Shown here one piece after another: positions 1 through 9,257 of a stretch of 64,000 nucleotides of DNA. The translations under genes were made by a program, and so were the position numbers. This DNA is from Serpens gallinarum. Lineage in GTDB: Bacteria > Pseudomonadota > Gammaproteobacteria > Pseudomonadales > Pseudomonadaceae. The notes under the pieces were generated by a model, which was not told the origin of the DNA, ran no database searches, and saw nothing but the letters and a program-made list of their open reading frames with translations. Every line of letters begins with the position of its first letter. Positions within the stretch are counted from its first letter, which is position 1. The stretch lies in contig NZ_JACSQG010000001.1 in NCBI RefSeq assembly GCF_014836765.1, forward strand, positions 802,896-866,895, read 5' to 3'.

Positions 1-15
1 GAAACACGCCACGTT

Positions 16-936
16 TCAGTTCAACACATACCGCCGCGGGAGCAGCGGTTCTGGCAACGGCTCGCCGAGCACTTCCAGCACATCCCTTTCAAGACTGCGC
101 ACCAGGGCATTGAGTGGCAGGTCGTTGTCGGCGAGGCCGAACGGATCTTCCAGTTCGTCTCCCAGCGCATCCAGGCCGAAGAAGGTGTAAGCGATGATCG
201 CCACCACGATCGGCGTCAGCAGTTGCAGCGAGCTGACCAGGCCGAACGGCAGTAGCAGGCAGAATAGCCAGGCGGTGCGATGCAGCAACAGCGAGTAAGC
301 GAAAGGGGTCGGGGTATTCTTGATCCGCTCGCAGATCGCCTGAGATGCGCCCAAGGCGTCCAGGTGCCCAGCCAGGCGCGGGTAAAGAATATCGCTCAGG
401 CGCCCCTCTTGTACGCAGGCAGCCAGATCCTGATGCATCCAGTACAGCAGGGAGTCCGGCACATTGCGCCGAGTCTGCAGGCGAGCGAGCTCTTCGGCGC
501 TGACCCGCTCGCGAATGGCGGCGAGCGTATCCTCGTGACGCAGCTGAGCCACCAAGGCGTAGGCGAAGGCAATGCTGCGCTTGAGCAGGCGTTCGCGCAG
601 CGCAGCGTTCTGCTCGCCAACCAGCAGCGCCTGGGATTCGCGGGCCAGGCTGCGGGTCTGGATGATCAGTTCGCCCCACTGTTTACGTGCTTCCCACCAG
701 CGGTCGTAACAGGTGCTGTTGCGAAAGCCGAGGAACACCGAGAGCGCCACACCCAGCAGGGAGAACGGGGGAGCGCTCAGGCCCTTGAGCGAGTTGAGCA
801 GTCCGTTTTCATAGCACGCCACCACCACGCAGGCCAGGAGGCTGATGAAGGCAATCTTGAGGGCAATTTGGGGAAGGATGGAACCGCGAAGAATAAAAAA
901 CAGCTGCAGCGCGCCAGGGCGCGGACGAACGATCAT
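16..936 (-). CDS. Bestrophin-family (UPF0187/YneE-like) anion channel
   Basis: Predicted inner-membrane protein of about 306 residues, the usual size for bacterial bestrophins. These are homologues of eukaryotic calcium-activated chloride channels; their bacterial role is poorly defined. The N-terminal third has two hydrophobic segments. Between and after them lies the family-typical FRNSTCYDRWWEARKQWGE stretch, where an Arg-Asn-x-x-x-Tyr-x-Arg-x-Trp-Glu pattern is clear. A second hydrophobic pair lies near residues 225-260, followed by an acidic DELEDPFG-type segment. The first ATG is used; a TTG 18 bases upstream is possible, but neither start has a good ribosome-binding site. The gene stands alone. 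Confidence 0.85.
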   Translation of the reverse strand: MIVRPRPGALQLFFILRGSILPQIALKIAFISLLACVVVACYENGLLNSLKGLSAPPFSLLGVALSVFLGFRNSTCYDRWWEARKQWGELIIQTRSLARESQALLVGEQNAALRERLLKRSIAFAYALVAQLRHEDTLAAIRERVSAEELARLQTRRNVPDSLLYWMHQDLAACVQEGRLSDILYPRLAGHLDALGASQAICERIKNTPTPFAYSLLLHRTAWLFCLLLPFGLVSSLQLLTPIVVAIIAYTFFGLDALGDELEDPFGLADNDLPLNALVRSLERDVLEVLGEPLPEPLLPRRYVLN

Positions 937-977
937 TGACGTGGATGTCCACAATAGGAGGGAGCAGGGCAGGAGAA

Positions 978-999
978 ACGCGGCGATTATGCGCCGCGT
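978..999 (-). terminator. Hairpin downstream of metR (weak terminator candidate)
   Basis: An 8-bp perfect stem (ACGCGGCG / CGCCGCGT) with a six-base loop lies about 90 bases after the metR stop. Only a short T run follows on the minus strand, so intrinsic termination is uncertain. Confidence 0.3.
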
Positions 1000-1087
1000 C
1001 TCAGAGCCTCACCAGTCATCCGGTCCCTACCGTGGGCGCGACAAATTGGCACAGGATGAAAGCATCCAGTACCTTCGTTTCGACTGG

Positions 1088-2017
1088 CTAGCGTGATTGC
1101 TTGGGAGCCGCGCTAACCCCTTCCAGCGTGGCAAAAGAGGTGTCCTTAGCGGTGAGCAGAAAATCGCGCATGAAGGGTGCATCCAGCATGTCGCTGCGGA
1201 TGGCTGCGTGCAGGGTGGAGAACAATCCCTTCTCGCCCAGCCGCTTGGCCGTCACGTAGCCACGGGCGCTGTATTCATGCAGCGCCCAGTTGGGCAGGCA
1301 GCACACGCCGCGTCCGCTGGCGACCAGTTGGGTCATCATCACGGTCAGCTCCGAGGTACGCACCTGAGCCGGCTCGACATCGGCCGGCTCCAGGAAGCGC
1401 GTAAAGATATCCAGGCGGTCGCGCTCCACCGGATAGGTGATCAGGGTTTCCCGAGCCAGGTCATCGGGCACGATGAATGGGCGGCTGGCCAGCGTATGTT
1501 GATTGGCCACCGCCAGCAGTGCCTCATAGGTAAACAGTGGCACATAGGTAATGCCGCTCAGTTCGACCGGGTCGGAGGTCACCACCAGGTCGAGATCGCC
1601 ACGGGCCAGTGCCGGCAATGGCGCGAAAGAAAATCCCGAGGCCAAGTCCAGCTCCACTTCGGGCCAGGCATCGCGGAACTGATCGATGGTCGGCATCAGC
1701 CACTGGAAGCAGCTGTGGCATTCGATGGCCATGTGCAGCCGCCCAGCCGTGCCGCCGGCCAGACGTGCCAGGTCACGCTCGGCGCCGCGCAGTTGTGGCA
1801 GTAGTGTGTCAGCCAGCTGCAGCAGGCGCAGGCCTGCGCTGGTGAAACGCACCGGCTTGGTTTTGCGCATAAATAGGGACATGCCCAGCCGCTCTTCCAG
1901 CTCCTTGAACTGGTGGGATAGCGCCGACTGGGTGAGATGCAGGCGCTCGGCGGCCTCGACCAGGCTCCCCGACTCGCGCAATGCATGAAGGGTTCTCAGG
2001 TGACGGACTTCCAGCAT
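1088..2017 (-). CDS. metR: LysR-type regulator of methionine biosynthesis MetR
   Basis: LysR-family activator of about 309 residues that responds to homocysteine in enteric bacteria and controls metE. The N-terminal winged helix-turn-helix (about residues 1-60) contains the SGSLVEAAERLHLTQSALSHQ recognition region. The remainder is the effector-binding domain. The start at MLEVRHLRTL is chosen because it matches the family N-terminus. An in-frame ATG 33 bases upstream would overlap a candidate MetR box at 2050-2062. It is transcribed divergently from metE across a 191-base gap, the classical metR/metE arrangement. The pairing and the HTH make this assignment firm. Confidence 0.93.
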   Translation of the reverse strand: MLEVRHLRTLHALRESGSLVEAAERLHLTQSALSHQFKELEERLGMSLFMRKTKPVRFTSAGLRLLQLADTLLPQLRGAERDLARLAGGTAGRLHMAIECHSCFQWLMPTIDQFRDAWPEVELDLASGFSFAPLPALARGDLDLVVTSDPVELSGITYVPLFTYEALLAVANQHTLASRPFIVPDDLARETLITYPVERDRLDIFTRFLEPADVEPAQVRTSELTVMMTQLVASGRGVCCLPNWALHEYSARGYVTAKRLGEKGLFSTLHAAIRSDMLDAPFMRDFLLTAKDTSFATLEGVSAAPKQSR

Positions 2018-2049
2018 TGATAAATTCCAGGTTCGGACACAAGAAAGCA

Positions 2050-2062
2050 TGAGTGCTGTTCA
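2050..2062. promoter_or_regulatory. Candidate MetR box, metR-proximal
   Basis: TGAGTGCTGTTCA matches the enteric MetR consensus TGAA-N5-TTCA with one mismatch. It lies 33 bases upstream of the chosen metR start in the metR-metE divergent region. A twin site with the same mismatch occurs at 2148-2160. Confidence 0.5.
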
Positions 2063-2147
2063 TGATGGCCGCGAAGTTTCGCCCAAACTACCTTGCGTGT
2101 CGAGCTCGTTTAAATATGAGTAAATCTATTGATTAACAATAGAATCT

Positions 2148-2160
2148 TGAGTTTGTTTCA
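2148..2160. promoter_or_regulatory. Candidate MetR box, metE-proximal
   Basis: TGAGTTTGTTTCA fits TGAA-N5-TTCA with the same single mismatch (G at position 4) as the site at 2050-2062. It ends 48 bases before the metE ATG. The two boxes are 98 bases apart, start to start. Confidence 0.5.
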
Positions 2161-2208
2161 ATTCGCAAGAGCGCTGAGAATGTCGGCATCATTGATGGAG
2201 ACAGCTTC

Positions 2209-4500
2209 ATGGCAATCACTCACACCCTTGGATTCCCCCGTATCGGTCATGACCGAGAGCTGAAGAAAGCCCTCGAAGCCTATTGGCAAGGCAGCCTGGA
2301 TGAAGCGGGCCTGCGTCAGGTGGGCCGTGAGCTGCGGGCTGCTCATTGGCAGGTGCAGCGCGATGCTGGCATCGATTTGCTGCCGGTCGGTGATTTCGCC
2401 TGGTACGACCAGGTGCTTAACCATTCGTTGTTGTTCGGGGTGATCCCCGAGCGTTTCCGCCCCGCCGGCGGCCAGCCCGGGCTGGACACGCTGTTCAGCA
2501 TGGCACGCGGTGCCACAAAGAGCTGCTGCGGCGGTGGTGTCCAGGCGCAGGAAATGACCAAGTGGTTCGACACCAACTACCATTACCTGGTCCCGGAATT
2601 CACCGCCGACCAGCAGTTTCGCCTGAGCTGGGAACAGCTGTTCGAAGAAGTTGATGAGGCACGCGCGCTGGGCCATGAGGTCAAGCCGGTGTTGATCGGT
2701 CCGCTGACTTACCTGTGGCTGGGCAAGGCCAAGGGCGAGGCCTTCGACAAGCTGGAGCTGCTCGAACGATTGCTGCCGCTGTACGGCGAAGTGCTTCAAC
2801 GTCTGGCTGGGCAAGGCGTTGCGTGGGTGCAGATCGACGAACCCATCCTGGTGCTGGATTTGCCGCAGGACTGGAAGAGTGCCTTCGAGCGGGCCTATAA
2901 CCTGCTGCAGCGCGAGCCGCTGAAGAAGCTGGTGGCGACCTATTTCGGCGGCCTGGAAGACAACCTGGGCCTGGCCGCCAACCTGCCGGTGGACGGCCTG
3001 CACATCGACCTGGTGCGTGCTCCCGAGCAATACCCGACCATTCTCGACCGCCTGCCGGCCTACAAGGTGCTGTCGTTGGGTGTGGTTAATGGCCGCAACG
3101 TCTGGCGCTGCGATCTGGAACCGGTGCTGACGCTGCTGCAGGAGGCCCACCAACGCCTCGGCGAGCGCTTGTGGGTGGCGCCGTCCTGCTCGTTGCTGCA
3201 CAGCCCGGTGGACCTCGAGCGTGAAGACCAACTGGATGGCGAACTGAAAAGCTGGCTGGCCTTCGCCGTGCAGAAATGCCGCGAAGTTGCGCTGCTTGCT
3301 AAGGGCGTGAACGAGCCGGAACACCCCGTCGTGCAGGCCGCGCTGACCGAAAGCCGCGCCGTGCAGGCCAGCCGCGCCGCCTCGCCGCGCATTCACAAAC
3401 CGCAGGTGCGTGACCGTCTGGCGGCGATCAAGCCGCGCCACAGCCAGCGTCATTCGCCGTTTGCCGAGCGCAGCGCATTGCAGCGGGCGCGTCTGCAATT
3501 GCCGTTGTTCCCGACCACGACCATCGGCTCGTTCCCGCAGACACCGGCGATCCGCCTGGCCCGCCAGGCCTACAAGCAGGGCAAGCTGTCGCTGACCGAC
3601 TACACCGAAGCGATGCACGCCGAGATCCGCCATGCGGTGGCGGTGCAGGAACAGTTAGGTCTGGATGTGCTGGTGCATGGCGAGGCCGAACGCAATGACA
3701 TGGTCGAGTACTTTGCCGAACAGCTGGACGGCTACGCCTTTACCCGTTTTGGCTGGGTGCAAAGCTACGGCTCGCGCTGCGTCAAACCGGCGGTGATTTA
3801 TGGCGACCTGAGCCGTCCCGCGCCGATGACCGTGGAGTGGATTCGCTATGCCCAGCAACAAACCGCCAAGGTGATGAAGGGCATGCTCACCGGCCCGGTC
3901 ACCATGCTGATGTGGTCGTTCCCGCGCGAAGATGTGTCGCGCGAGATCCAGGCCCGCCAATTGGCGCTGGCGATCCGCGACGAGGTGTGCGACCTGGAGG
4001 CCGCCGGCATTCGCATCGTGCAGATCGACGAAGCGGCGTTTCGCGAAGGGCTGCCGTTGCGCCGCACGGCCTGGAAGGCGTATCTGGAGTGGGCGGTGGA
4101 TGCCTTCCGCTTGTGTGCCAGTGGCGTGCGCGACGAAACGCAGATCCACACGCATATGTGCTACAGCGAGTTCAATGATGTGATCGAAGCGATAGCCGCG
4201 ATGGACGCCGACGTGATCACCATCGAGACCTCGCGCTCGCAGATGGAGCTGCTGGAAGCCTTCCGCGATTTCCACTACCCCAACGACATCGGCCCGGGCG
4301 TCTACGACATCCACTCGCCCCGTGTGCCGGACACGGCGGAAATGATTCAACTGCTGCAACAAGCGGTGAAACGCATCCCCGCCGAACGGCTGTGGGTCAA
4401 CCCGGACTGCGGCCTGAAAACCCGCGCCTGGCCGGAAACCGAAGCGGCGCTGATCAACATGGTGGCGGCGGCACGGCAGTTGCGCGGGCAGTTTGCCTAA
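2209..4500 (+). CDS. metE: Cobalamin-independent methionine synthase MetE
   Basis: 5-methyltetrahydropteroyltri-glutamate-homocysteine methyltransferase: transfers the methyl group from methyl-tetrahydrofolate to homocysteine without B12, the last step of methionine synthesis in the cytosol. At 763 residues it is full length. The N-terminal half carries the folate-side barrel (FPRIG.DRELK start). The C-terminal barrel keeps the zinc and homocysteine site: [10 protein letters not shown] (His and Cys ligands), a Glu in VITIETSRS, and Cys in NPDCGLKTR. The first ATG has a GGAG ribosome-binding site eight bases upstream. Divergent metR and two candidate MetR boxes suggest homocysteine-responsive activation. 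Confidence 0.97.
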   Translation: MAITHTLGFPRIGHDRELKKALEAYWQGSLDEAGLRQVGRELRAAHWQVQRDAGIDLLPVGDFAWYDQVLNHSLLFGVIPERFRPAGGQPGLDTLFSMARGATKSCCGGGVQAQEMTKWFDTNYHYLVPEFTADQQFRLSWEQLFEEVDEARALGHEVKPVLIGPLTYLWLGKAKGEAFDKLELLERLLPLYGEVLQRLAGQGVAWVQIDEPILVLDLPQDWKSAFERAYNLLQREPLKKLVATYFGGLEDNLGLAANLPVDGLHIDLVRAPEQYPTILDRLPAYKVLSLGVVNGRNVWRCDLEPVLTLLQEAHQRLGERLWVAPSCSLLHSPVDLEREDQLDGELKSWLAFAVQKCREVALLAKGVNEPEHPVVQAALTESRAVQASRAASPRIHKPQVRDRLAAIKPRHSQRHSPFAERSALQRARLQLPLFPTTTIGSFPQTPAIRLARQAYKQGKLSLTDYTEAMHAEIRHAVAVQEQLGLDVLVHGEAERNDMVEYFAEQLDGYAFTRFGWVQSYGSRCVKPAVIYGDLSRPAPMTVEWIRYAQQQTAKVMKGMLTGPVTMLMWSFPREDVSREIQARQLALAIRDEVCDLEAAGIRIVQIDEAAFREGLPLRRTAWKAYLEWAVDAFRLCASGVRDETQIHTHMCYSEFNDVIEAIAAMDADVITIETSRSQMELLEAFRDFHYPNDIGPGVYDIHSPRVPDTAEMIQLLQQAVKRIPAERLWVNPDCGLKTRAWPETEAALINMVAAARQLRGQFA

Positions 4501-4522
4501 GGGCGGCCGATAGCGGGGAAAA

Positions 4523-4623
4523 GTAGGGTGGATCACGCGTTCTCGATCCACCGGGTGGCGATCCACCGGGTGGCGCTCCACCGAGCGGTGCAATGGTGGA
4601 TGTGAACACGACATCCACCCTAC
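4523..4623 (+). repeat. Dispersed palindromic element, copy A (101 bp)
   Basis: Intergenic element bounded by GTAGGGTGGAT and its exact inverse ATCCACCCTAC. Inside, GATCCACCGGGTGGC occurs twice in tandem and a GGTGGATGT...ACGACATCC hairpin closes the right side. Copies at 19480-19565 and 24308-24387 share the same layout. It lies between the converging metE and glpD genes and may help end transcription, but no U-tract is present. Confidence 0.8.
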
Positions 4624-4650
4624 ATTGGTTCGTGTCGCTCGTCTGCAGCG

Positions 4651-6192
4651 TTAACCCAGCGTGACCGAGGCCTGCGGCCAGGGTCGATGCGGATATTCGC
4701 GCTGCAAGTAGGCGGCCAGTGTTGCCTGTTGCCCGGCATTCAGAAACAGGCCGAGCTTGCTGCGCCGCCAGAGGATGTCCTCGGCTGCATAGGCCCATTC
4801 TTCGCGGCAAAGATAATCCACTTCCCGGGCATACAGCTGCGCGCCGAAGTATTCACCCAGATCGGCCAGCTGCGTGACGCCTTCCAGCAGTTTCCAGCTG
4901 CGCGTGCCGTAGCTGGTTGCCCAGCGCCGCGCGAGGGCCTTGGGCAGCCATGGGGCATCAGTCAAGAGTTCGTTCATCAAGACTTCCGGGCTGCTCATGC
5001 CTTCGCCGCCGGGCAGTGGGGTGTCTGCCGTCCAGCGGGCTCCCATATTCGGAAAGTAGGGGCTCAACTGCTCCAGCGCCGCTTCAGCCAGCTTGCGATA
5101 GGTGGTCAGTTTGCCGCCGAATATCGAAAGCAAGGGCGTGTTGCCCGCCTGGTCGCTCAGCTCGAGGCAATAGTCGCGCGTCACCGCGGCCGGATCGTCG
5201 GATTCATCCTCCTGCAACGGACGTACTCCGGAGTAGCTATGGCGGATATCGGTGCGGCTGATCGGGTGCTTGAAGTGCAGGTTGACCACCGCCAGCAGGT
5301 AATCGATTTCCTCGTCACCGATCATGACGCGGGCAGGGTCGCCCAGGTACTCTCGGTCCGTGGTGCCAATCAGGCTGAAGGCCTCCAGCCAGGGAATGAC
5401 GAACACGATGCGCCGATCCTCGTTCTGCAGAATATAAGCCTGCTCGCCTTCGTACAGGCGCGGCACCACGATATGGCTGCCTTGCACCAGGCGTATCTGG
5501 CGGGGCGAGCGCTGCTTGAGTTCATCTTCGATAAAACGAGACACCCAGGGCCCGCAGGCATTGACCAGGGCCCGGCTGCGGATCGACAGGCGACTGCCGT
5601 CGGCACGCTCCAGATGCAGGTGCCACAGGCCATGGCGGCGCTGTGCGCTGACGCAGCGTGTGCGAGTGTGCACATGGGCGCCCTGTTCGCGGGCAGCCAT
5701 GGCGTTGAGCACTACCAGTCGGGCATCGTCTACCCAGCAGTCGGAGTACTCGAAACCGCGCGTCATGGTTGAGCGCAGCGGGCTGTCGGTGCCAAAACGC
5801 AGGCTGCGCGAGGCGGGTAGTGTCTGCCGACGCCCCAGATGATCGTAGAGGAACAGTCCGGTGCGAATCATCCACACCGGGCGCAGGTGTGGGCGGTGCG
5901 GCAGGATGAAGCGCAGCGGCCGCACGATATGCGGCGCCTTGGCCAGCAGCACTTCGCGTTCGGCCAGCGCTTCGCGCACCAGTCGGAACTCATAATGCTC
6001 CAGATAACGCAGACCGCCGTGGACGAGCTTGCTGCTCGCCGAGGAGGTGTGCTCGGCAAGATCGTGCTGCTCGCCGAGAAATACCTTGAGGCCGCGTCCA
6101 GCGGCATCGGCGGCAATCCCGGCGCCGTTGATGCCACCGCCGATCACGGCCAGGTCATAGGTTTCGGCGAGCGGGGGAGGGGATAGGGTCAT
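4651..6192 (-). CDS. glpD: Aerobic glycerol-3-phosphate dehydrogenase GlpD
   Basis: Membrane-associated flavoprotein that oxidises sn-glycerol-3-phosphate to dihydroxyacetone phosphate and feeds electrons to quinone. At 513 residues it has the usual length. The FAD-binding Rossmann motif VIGGGINGAGIA is at residues 15-26, followed by conserved segments such as SSKLVHGGLRYLEHYEF, IGTTDREY and GGKLTTYRKLAE. An AGGAG sits five bases before the ATG. It faces away from ybaK, and glpK lies just beyond. In P. aeruginosa glpD follows glpF-glpK-glpR; here neither glpF nor glpR is adjacent. Confidence 0.96.
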   Translation of the reverse strand: MTLSPPPLAETYDLAVIGGGINGAGIAADAAGRGLKVFLGEQHDLAEHTSSASSKLVHGGLRYLEHYEFRLVREALAEREVLLAKAPHIVRPLRFILPHRPHLRPVWMIRTGLFLYDHLGRRQTLPASRSLRFGTDSPLRSTMTRGFEYSDCWVDDARLVVLNAMAAREQGAHVHTRTRCVSAQRRHGLWHLHLERADGSRLSIRSRALVNACGPWVSRFIEDELKQRSPRQIRLVQGSHIVVPRLYEGEQAYILQNEDRRIVFVIPWLEAFSLIGTTDREYLGDPARVMIGDEEIDYLLAVVNLHFKHPISRTDIRHSYSGVRPLQEDESDDPAAVTRDYCLELSDQAGNTPLLSIFGGKLTTYRKLAEAALEQLSPYFPNMGARWTADTPLPGGEGMSSPEVLMNELLTDAPWLPKALARRWATSYGTRSWKLLEGVTQLADLGEYFGAQLYAREVDYLCREEWAYAAEDILWRRSKLGLFLNAGQQATLAAYLQREYPHRPWPQASVTLG

Positions 6193-6293
6193 GCGGGCTC
6201 CTGGGGCCGGACGGCATCAGTGAAACTCTAGGTTAACTGCCCGTGTTTTTGCGCTACCGTAGCGAGCATCGACCACCATCCTGCCTATTCACC

Positions 6294-6761
6294 ATGACAC
6301 CCGCCATCGACTTGCTGAAAAAAGCCCGTGCCGACCATCAGGTGCACAGTTATCACCACGATCCTAAATCCGCCTCCTACGGTTTGGAGGCGGCGGAAAA
6401 ACTCGGTCTGGTACCGGAGCGGGTGTTCAAGACCCTGCTGGCCGTAAGCGAAAAGGGCGAGTTGCTGGTCGCCGTCGTGCCAGTCGCCGGCACCCTCGAT
6501 CTGAAGGCGCTGGCTCAGGCCGCCGGGGTGAAAAAAGCGGAAATGGCCGATCCCGTTGCCGCACAGCGCGCCACCGGTTACCTGGTCGGGGGCATTAGCC
6601 CGCTGGGACAGAAAAAGCGGCTGCGCACGTTCATCGACGAATCGGCTCGCACGCATCCGACCATCCATGTCAGTGCCGGGCGTCGTGGTTTGGAAGTGGA
6701 ATTGGCCGCCGAAGTGCTGGCCGTGCATACCCAAGGGAGCTTTGCTGTCATTGGACGATAG
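6294..6761 (+). CDS. ybaK: YbaK/EbsC-type Cys-tRNA(Pro) deacylase
   Basis: Small trans-editing enzyme of about 155 residues that hydrolyses Cys misacylated onto tRNA(Pro). It spans the family's ProX-like alpha/beta fold: TPAIDLLKKARADHQVHSY at the N-terminus, then VFKTLLAVSEKG and a conserved GGISPLGQKKRLRTFID segment containing the essential Lys region of the editing pocket. The ATG at 6294 matches the family N-terminus; an upstream in-frame start would add 17 unrelated residues. No strong ribosome-binding site is visible. It sits between divergent glpD and downstream glpK, with no evident functional link to glycerol. Confidence 0.9.
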   Translation: MTPAIDLLKKARADHQVHSYHHDPKSASYGLEAAEKLGLVPERVFKTLLAVSEKGELLVAVVPVAGTLDLKALAQAAGVKKAEMADPVAAQRATGYLVGGISPLGQKKRLRTFIDESARTHPTIHVSAGRRGLEVELAAEVLAVHTQGSFAVIGR

Positions 6762-6841
6762 GCTGCGGCGGGCTGGTACTCACGGCATACTTCCACCTGT
6801 TCCGGTGTTGGGCGAGCCGCCCACGTTTTTTCGCCGCAGCC
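6761..6841 (+). other. Long-range inverted repeat in the glpK leader
   Basis: GGCTGCGGCG (6761-6770) and CGCCGCAGCC (6832-6841) form a perfect 10-bp stem that encloses 61 bases. The right arm ends eight bases before the AAGGA ribosome-binding site of glpK. It could act as a leader structure or ybaK 3' end; no function is proven. Confidence 0.4.
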
Positions 6842-6860
6842 ATAACAACAAGGAAACGCC

Positions 6861-8354
6861 ATGAGCCACTACCTTCTGGCTATCGATCAAGGCACCACCA
6901 GCAGCCGGGCAATCATCTTCGATGCCCATGGCGGAGCGCGGGCCAGTGCTCAGCAGGAGTTTGCTCAGCACTTTCCCGCCGATGGCTGGGTCGAGCATGA
7001 TCCCGAAGATCTCTGGTTCAGCACCCTGGCGGTCTGCCGCCAGGCACTGAGCGAGAGCGGTTTGCAGGCAGCGGACATCCGCGCCATCGGCATCACCAAT
7101 CAGCGTGAGACCACCCTGGTGTGGGACGCGGCCACGGGTGAGGCGATCCACCCGGCCATCGTCTGGCAGGATCGGCGCACCGCGGATTACTGCGCCGCGC
7201 TCAAGGCTGCAGGCCATGAGGCGCTGATCAACGCCCGCACCGGCCTGTTGATCGACCCGTATTTCTCCGCCGGCAAGCTGCGCTGGATTCTCGAGCATGT
7301 GCCGGGTGCCCGTGAGCGGGCCGAACGCGGCGAGCTGCGCTTCGGCACTGTGGACAGCTTCCTGCTCTGGCGCCTGACCGGCGGCAAGGTGCATCGCACC
7401 GATGCCAGCAATGCCGCGCGCACGTTGCTGTTCAATATCCATACCCAGCAGTGGGATGCGGACCTGCTGGCGCTGTTCGACATTCCGAGCAGCCTGCTTC
7501 CCGAGGTGTTGGACTGCGCGGCGGAGTTCGGCGTCATCGAACCCGGGATTTTGGGCGCCGCGTTGCCGGTACTGGGCATGGCGGGCGACCAGCAGGCGGC
7601 CTTGATCGGGCAGGCCTGTTTTTCGCCGGGCATGGTCAAGAGCACCTACGGCACCGGCTGCTTCCTGATCCAGAACACCGGCGCCACGCCGGTGACGTCC
7701 CGCAACCGCTTGCTGACTACCGTGGCCTACCGTCTCAAGGGCGAAGTCACCTACGCGGTGGAAGGCAGTATCTTTGTCGCCGGTGCCGCCATGCAGTGGC
7801 TGCGCGACGGCATTAAGCTGATCAAGCATGCCGAGGACAGTGAAGAGCTGGCCCGCCAGACCGGCGAGGCCTGCGGCGTGTACCTGGTGCCAGCGTTCAC
7901 CGGCCTCGGCGCGCCCTATTGGGACCCGAAGGCGCGTGGTGCGATTTTCGGATTGACGCGTGATACCGGCATCAAGGAAATCGTCACCGCCGGCCTGCAG
8001 GCGGTGTGCTACCAGACCCGCGATCTGCTCGAAGCCATGGCGCAGGACGGTGCCGCTGCACCCAGCGCTCTCCGTGTGGACGGCGGCATGGTGGTCAATA
8101 ATTGGTTGATGCAGTTTTTGGCCGACATCCTGGGCGTACCCGTGGAGCGCCCGCAAATCAATGAAACCACGGCCTTGGGCGCAGCCTACCTGGCCGGTTT
8201 GCAGGCCGGAGTGTACCGCGACCTGGACGAAATCGCCGGCCATTGGCAACGCCAGCAGCGTTACCAGCCGAACATGGCCGAAACGGTGCGTGCCGAGTTA
8301 TATGCCGGTTGGCTGAATGCAGTGAGCCGGGTGCGCAGCGAGGTCGTTTCGTAG
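6861..8354 (+). CDS. glpK: Glycerol kinase GlpK
   Basis: FGGY-family kinase that phosphorylates glycerol with ATP to glycerol-3-phosphate in the cytosol, the substrate of GlpD encoded nearby. At 497 residues it is full length. Visible motifs are [13 protein letters not shown] at the N-terminus (phosphate-binding loop), YFSAGKLRW (FGGY signature 1, near residue 133), [13 protein letters not shown], and [15 protein letters not shown] near the C-terminus (signature 2). AAGGA lies six bases before the ATG. It is downstream of ybaK on the same strand. No GlpF permease gene is next to it. Confidence 0.97.
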   Translation: MSHYLLAIDQGTTSSRAIIFDAHGGARASAQQEFAQHFPADGWVEHDPEDLWFSTLAVCRQALSESGLQAADIRAIGITNQRETTLVWDAATGEAIHPAIVWQDRRTADYCAALKAAGHEALINARTGLLIDPYFSAGKLRWILEHVPGARERAERGELRFGTVDSFLLWRLTGGKVHRTDASNAARTLLFNIHTQQWDADLLALFDIPSSLLPEVLDCAAEFGVIEPGILGAALPVLGMAGDQQAALIGQACFSPGMVKSTYGTGCFLIQNTGATPVTSRNRLLTTVAYRLKGEVTYAVEGSIFVAGAAMQWLRDGIKLIKHAEDSEELARQTGEACGVYLVPAFTGLGAPYWDPKARGAIFGLTRDTGIKEIVTAGLQAVCYQTRDLLEAMAQDGAAAPSALRVDGGMVVNNWLMQFLADILGVPVERPQINETTALGAAYLAGLQAGVYRDLDEIAGHWQRQQRYQPNMAETVRAELYAGWLNAVSRVRSEVVS

Positions 8355-8427
8355 CGGCATATCACGGTCCCGCCCAGCGGCTCCACGTACGCTCCGTACA
8401 ATCTCTTTCTGTTTTCGAGGAACTGCC

Positions 8428-9213
8428 ATGCCCTTGCCTTTCCATCAGGTCGATGCTTTCAGTGACCGCCCCTTTGCGGGCAATCCGGCAATTGTCTATC
8501 GCCTTGAACACTGGTTGGCTGATGAGCAGATGCAGCGCATCGCCGCCGAGCATAACCTGGCGGAAACAGCGTTTCTGGTAGCTGAGGCCGATGCCTGGCA
8601 TATTCGCTGGTTTACTCCGGCCACCGAGGTACCGCTGTGTGGCCACGCGACCTTGGCCAGCGCCAAGGTGCTGTTCGAGGTGTATGGCGAGCCGGGTGAC
8701 AGTTTGTCCTTTACCAGTCTGTCCGGCGTCTTGCGCGTGCGCCGGCTCGGCGAGCGCCTGGAACTGGATTTTCCGGCGATCCCTTCCGGCCCTATGGAAG
8801 CTCCCCAGGAGCTGGCCAGAATTCTTGGTCTGAAACCGCAACAGGTGCTGACCAACAAAGACAGCCTGCTGGTGATTGTCGCCAGCGAGGCTCAGGTGCG
8901 CTCCTGTCGGCCCCTGTTGGCAGAGCTGGCGCGGCTGCCCTGGCAAGGCGTGATCGTCAGTGCGCCAGGAGACAACCACGACTTCGTCTCGCGCTACTTC
9001 GCACCGGCCATCGGTATTGATGAAGACCCGGTGACCGGCGCCGCCCATTGCGCGCTGACCCCTTACTGGGCTGCGCGTCTGGGGCGCAAGGAGCTCAGTG
9101 CCTTCCAATGCTCGGCGCGTGGGGGCGAATTGCAGTGTCGCCTAGATGGAGAGCGGGTACGGATTGCGGGCCACGCTACTCTGGTGGCGCGCGGCGAGTT
9201 GTATCTGGACTGA
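8428..9213 (+). CDS. PhzF-family isomerase/epimerase-like protein
   Basis: Protein of 261 residues with the two-lobed diaminopimelate-epimerase-like PhzF fold. It has QVDAFSDRPFAGNPAIV at the start, the catalytic-type Glu in NLAETAF (Glu46), VPLCGHATLASA, and YFAPAIGIDEDPVTGAAHCAL in the second lobe. True PhzF acts in phenazine synthesis; no phz genes are near, so this is probably one of the many PhzF paralogues of unknown substrate. The ATG has a GAGG seven bases upstream. It follows glpK after a 73-base gap and is likely separately transcribed. Confidence 0.88.
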   Translation: MPLPFHQVDAFSDRPFAGNPAIVYRLEHWLADEQMQRIAAEHNLAETAFLVAEADAWHIRWFTPATEVPLCGHATLASAKVLFEVYGEPGDSLSFTSLSGVLRVRRLGERLELDFPAIPSGPMEAPQELARILGLKPQQVLTNKDSLLVIVASEAQVRSCRPLLAELARLPWQGVIVSAPGDNHDFVSRYFAPAIGIDEDPVTGAAHCALTPYWAARLGRKELSAFQCSARGGELQCRLDGERVRIAGHATLVARGELYLD

Positions 9214-9257
9214 CGAGAAAATTCCCCGGGGCAGAGTATGCACACCGGGGAATGGGT

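Noticed and set aside
937-954. TTG codon giving a longer N-terminus for the bestrophin gene
   Set aside because: It has no ribosome-binding site and would add six residues unlike the family; the ATG at 936 was kept, although also weakly supported.
2158-3633. A 491-residue minus-strand frame inside metE
   Set aside because: Antisense to metE; no family features.
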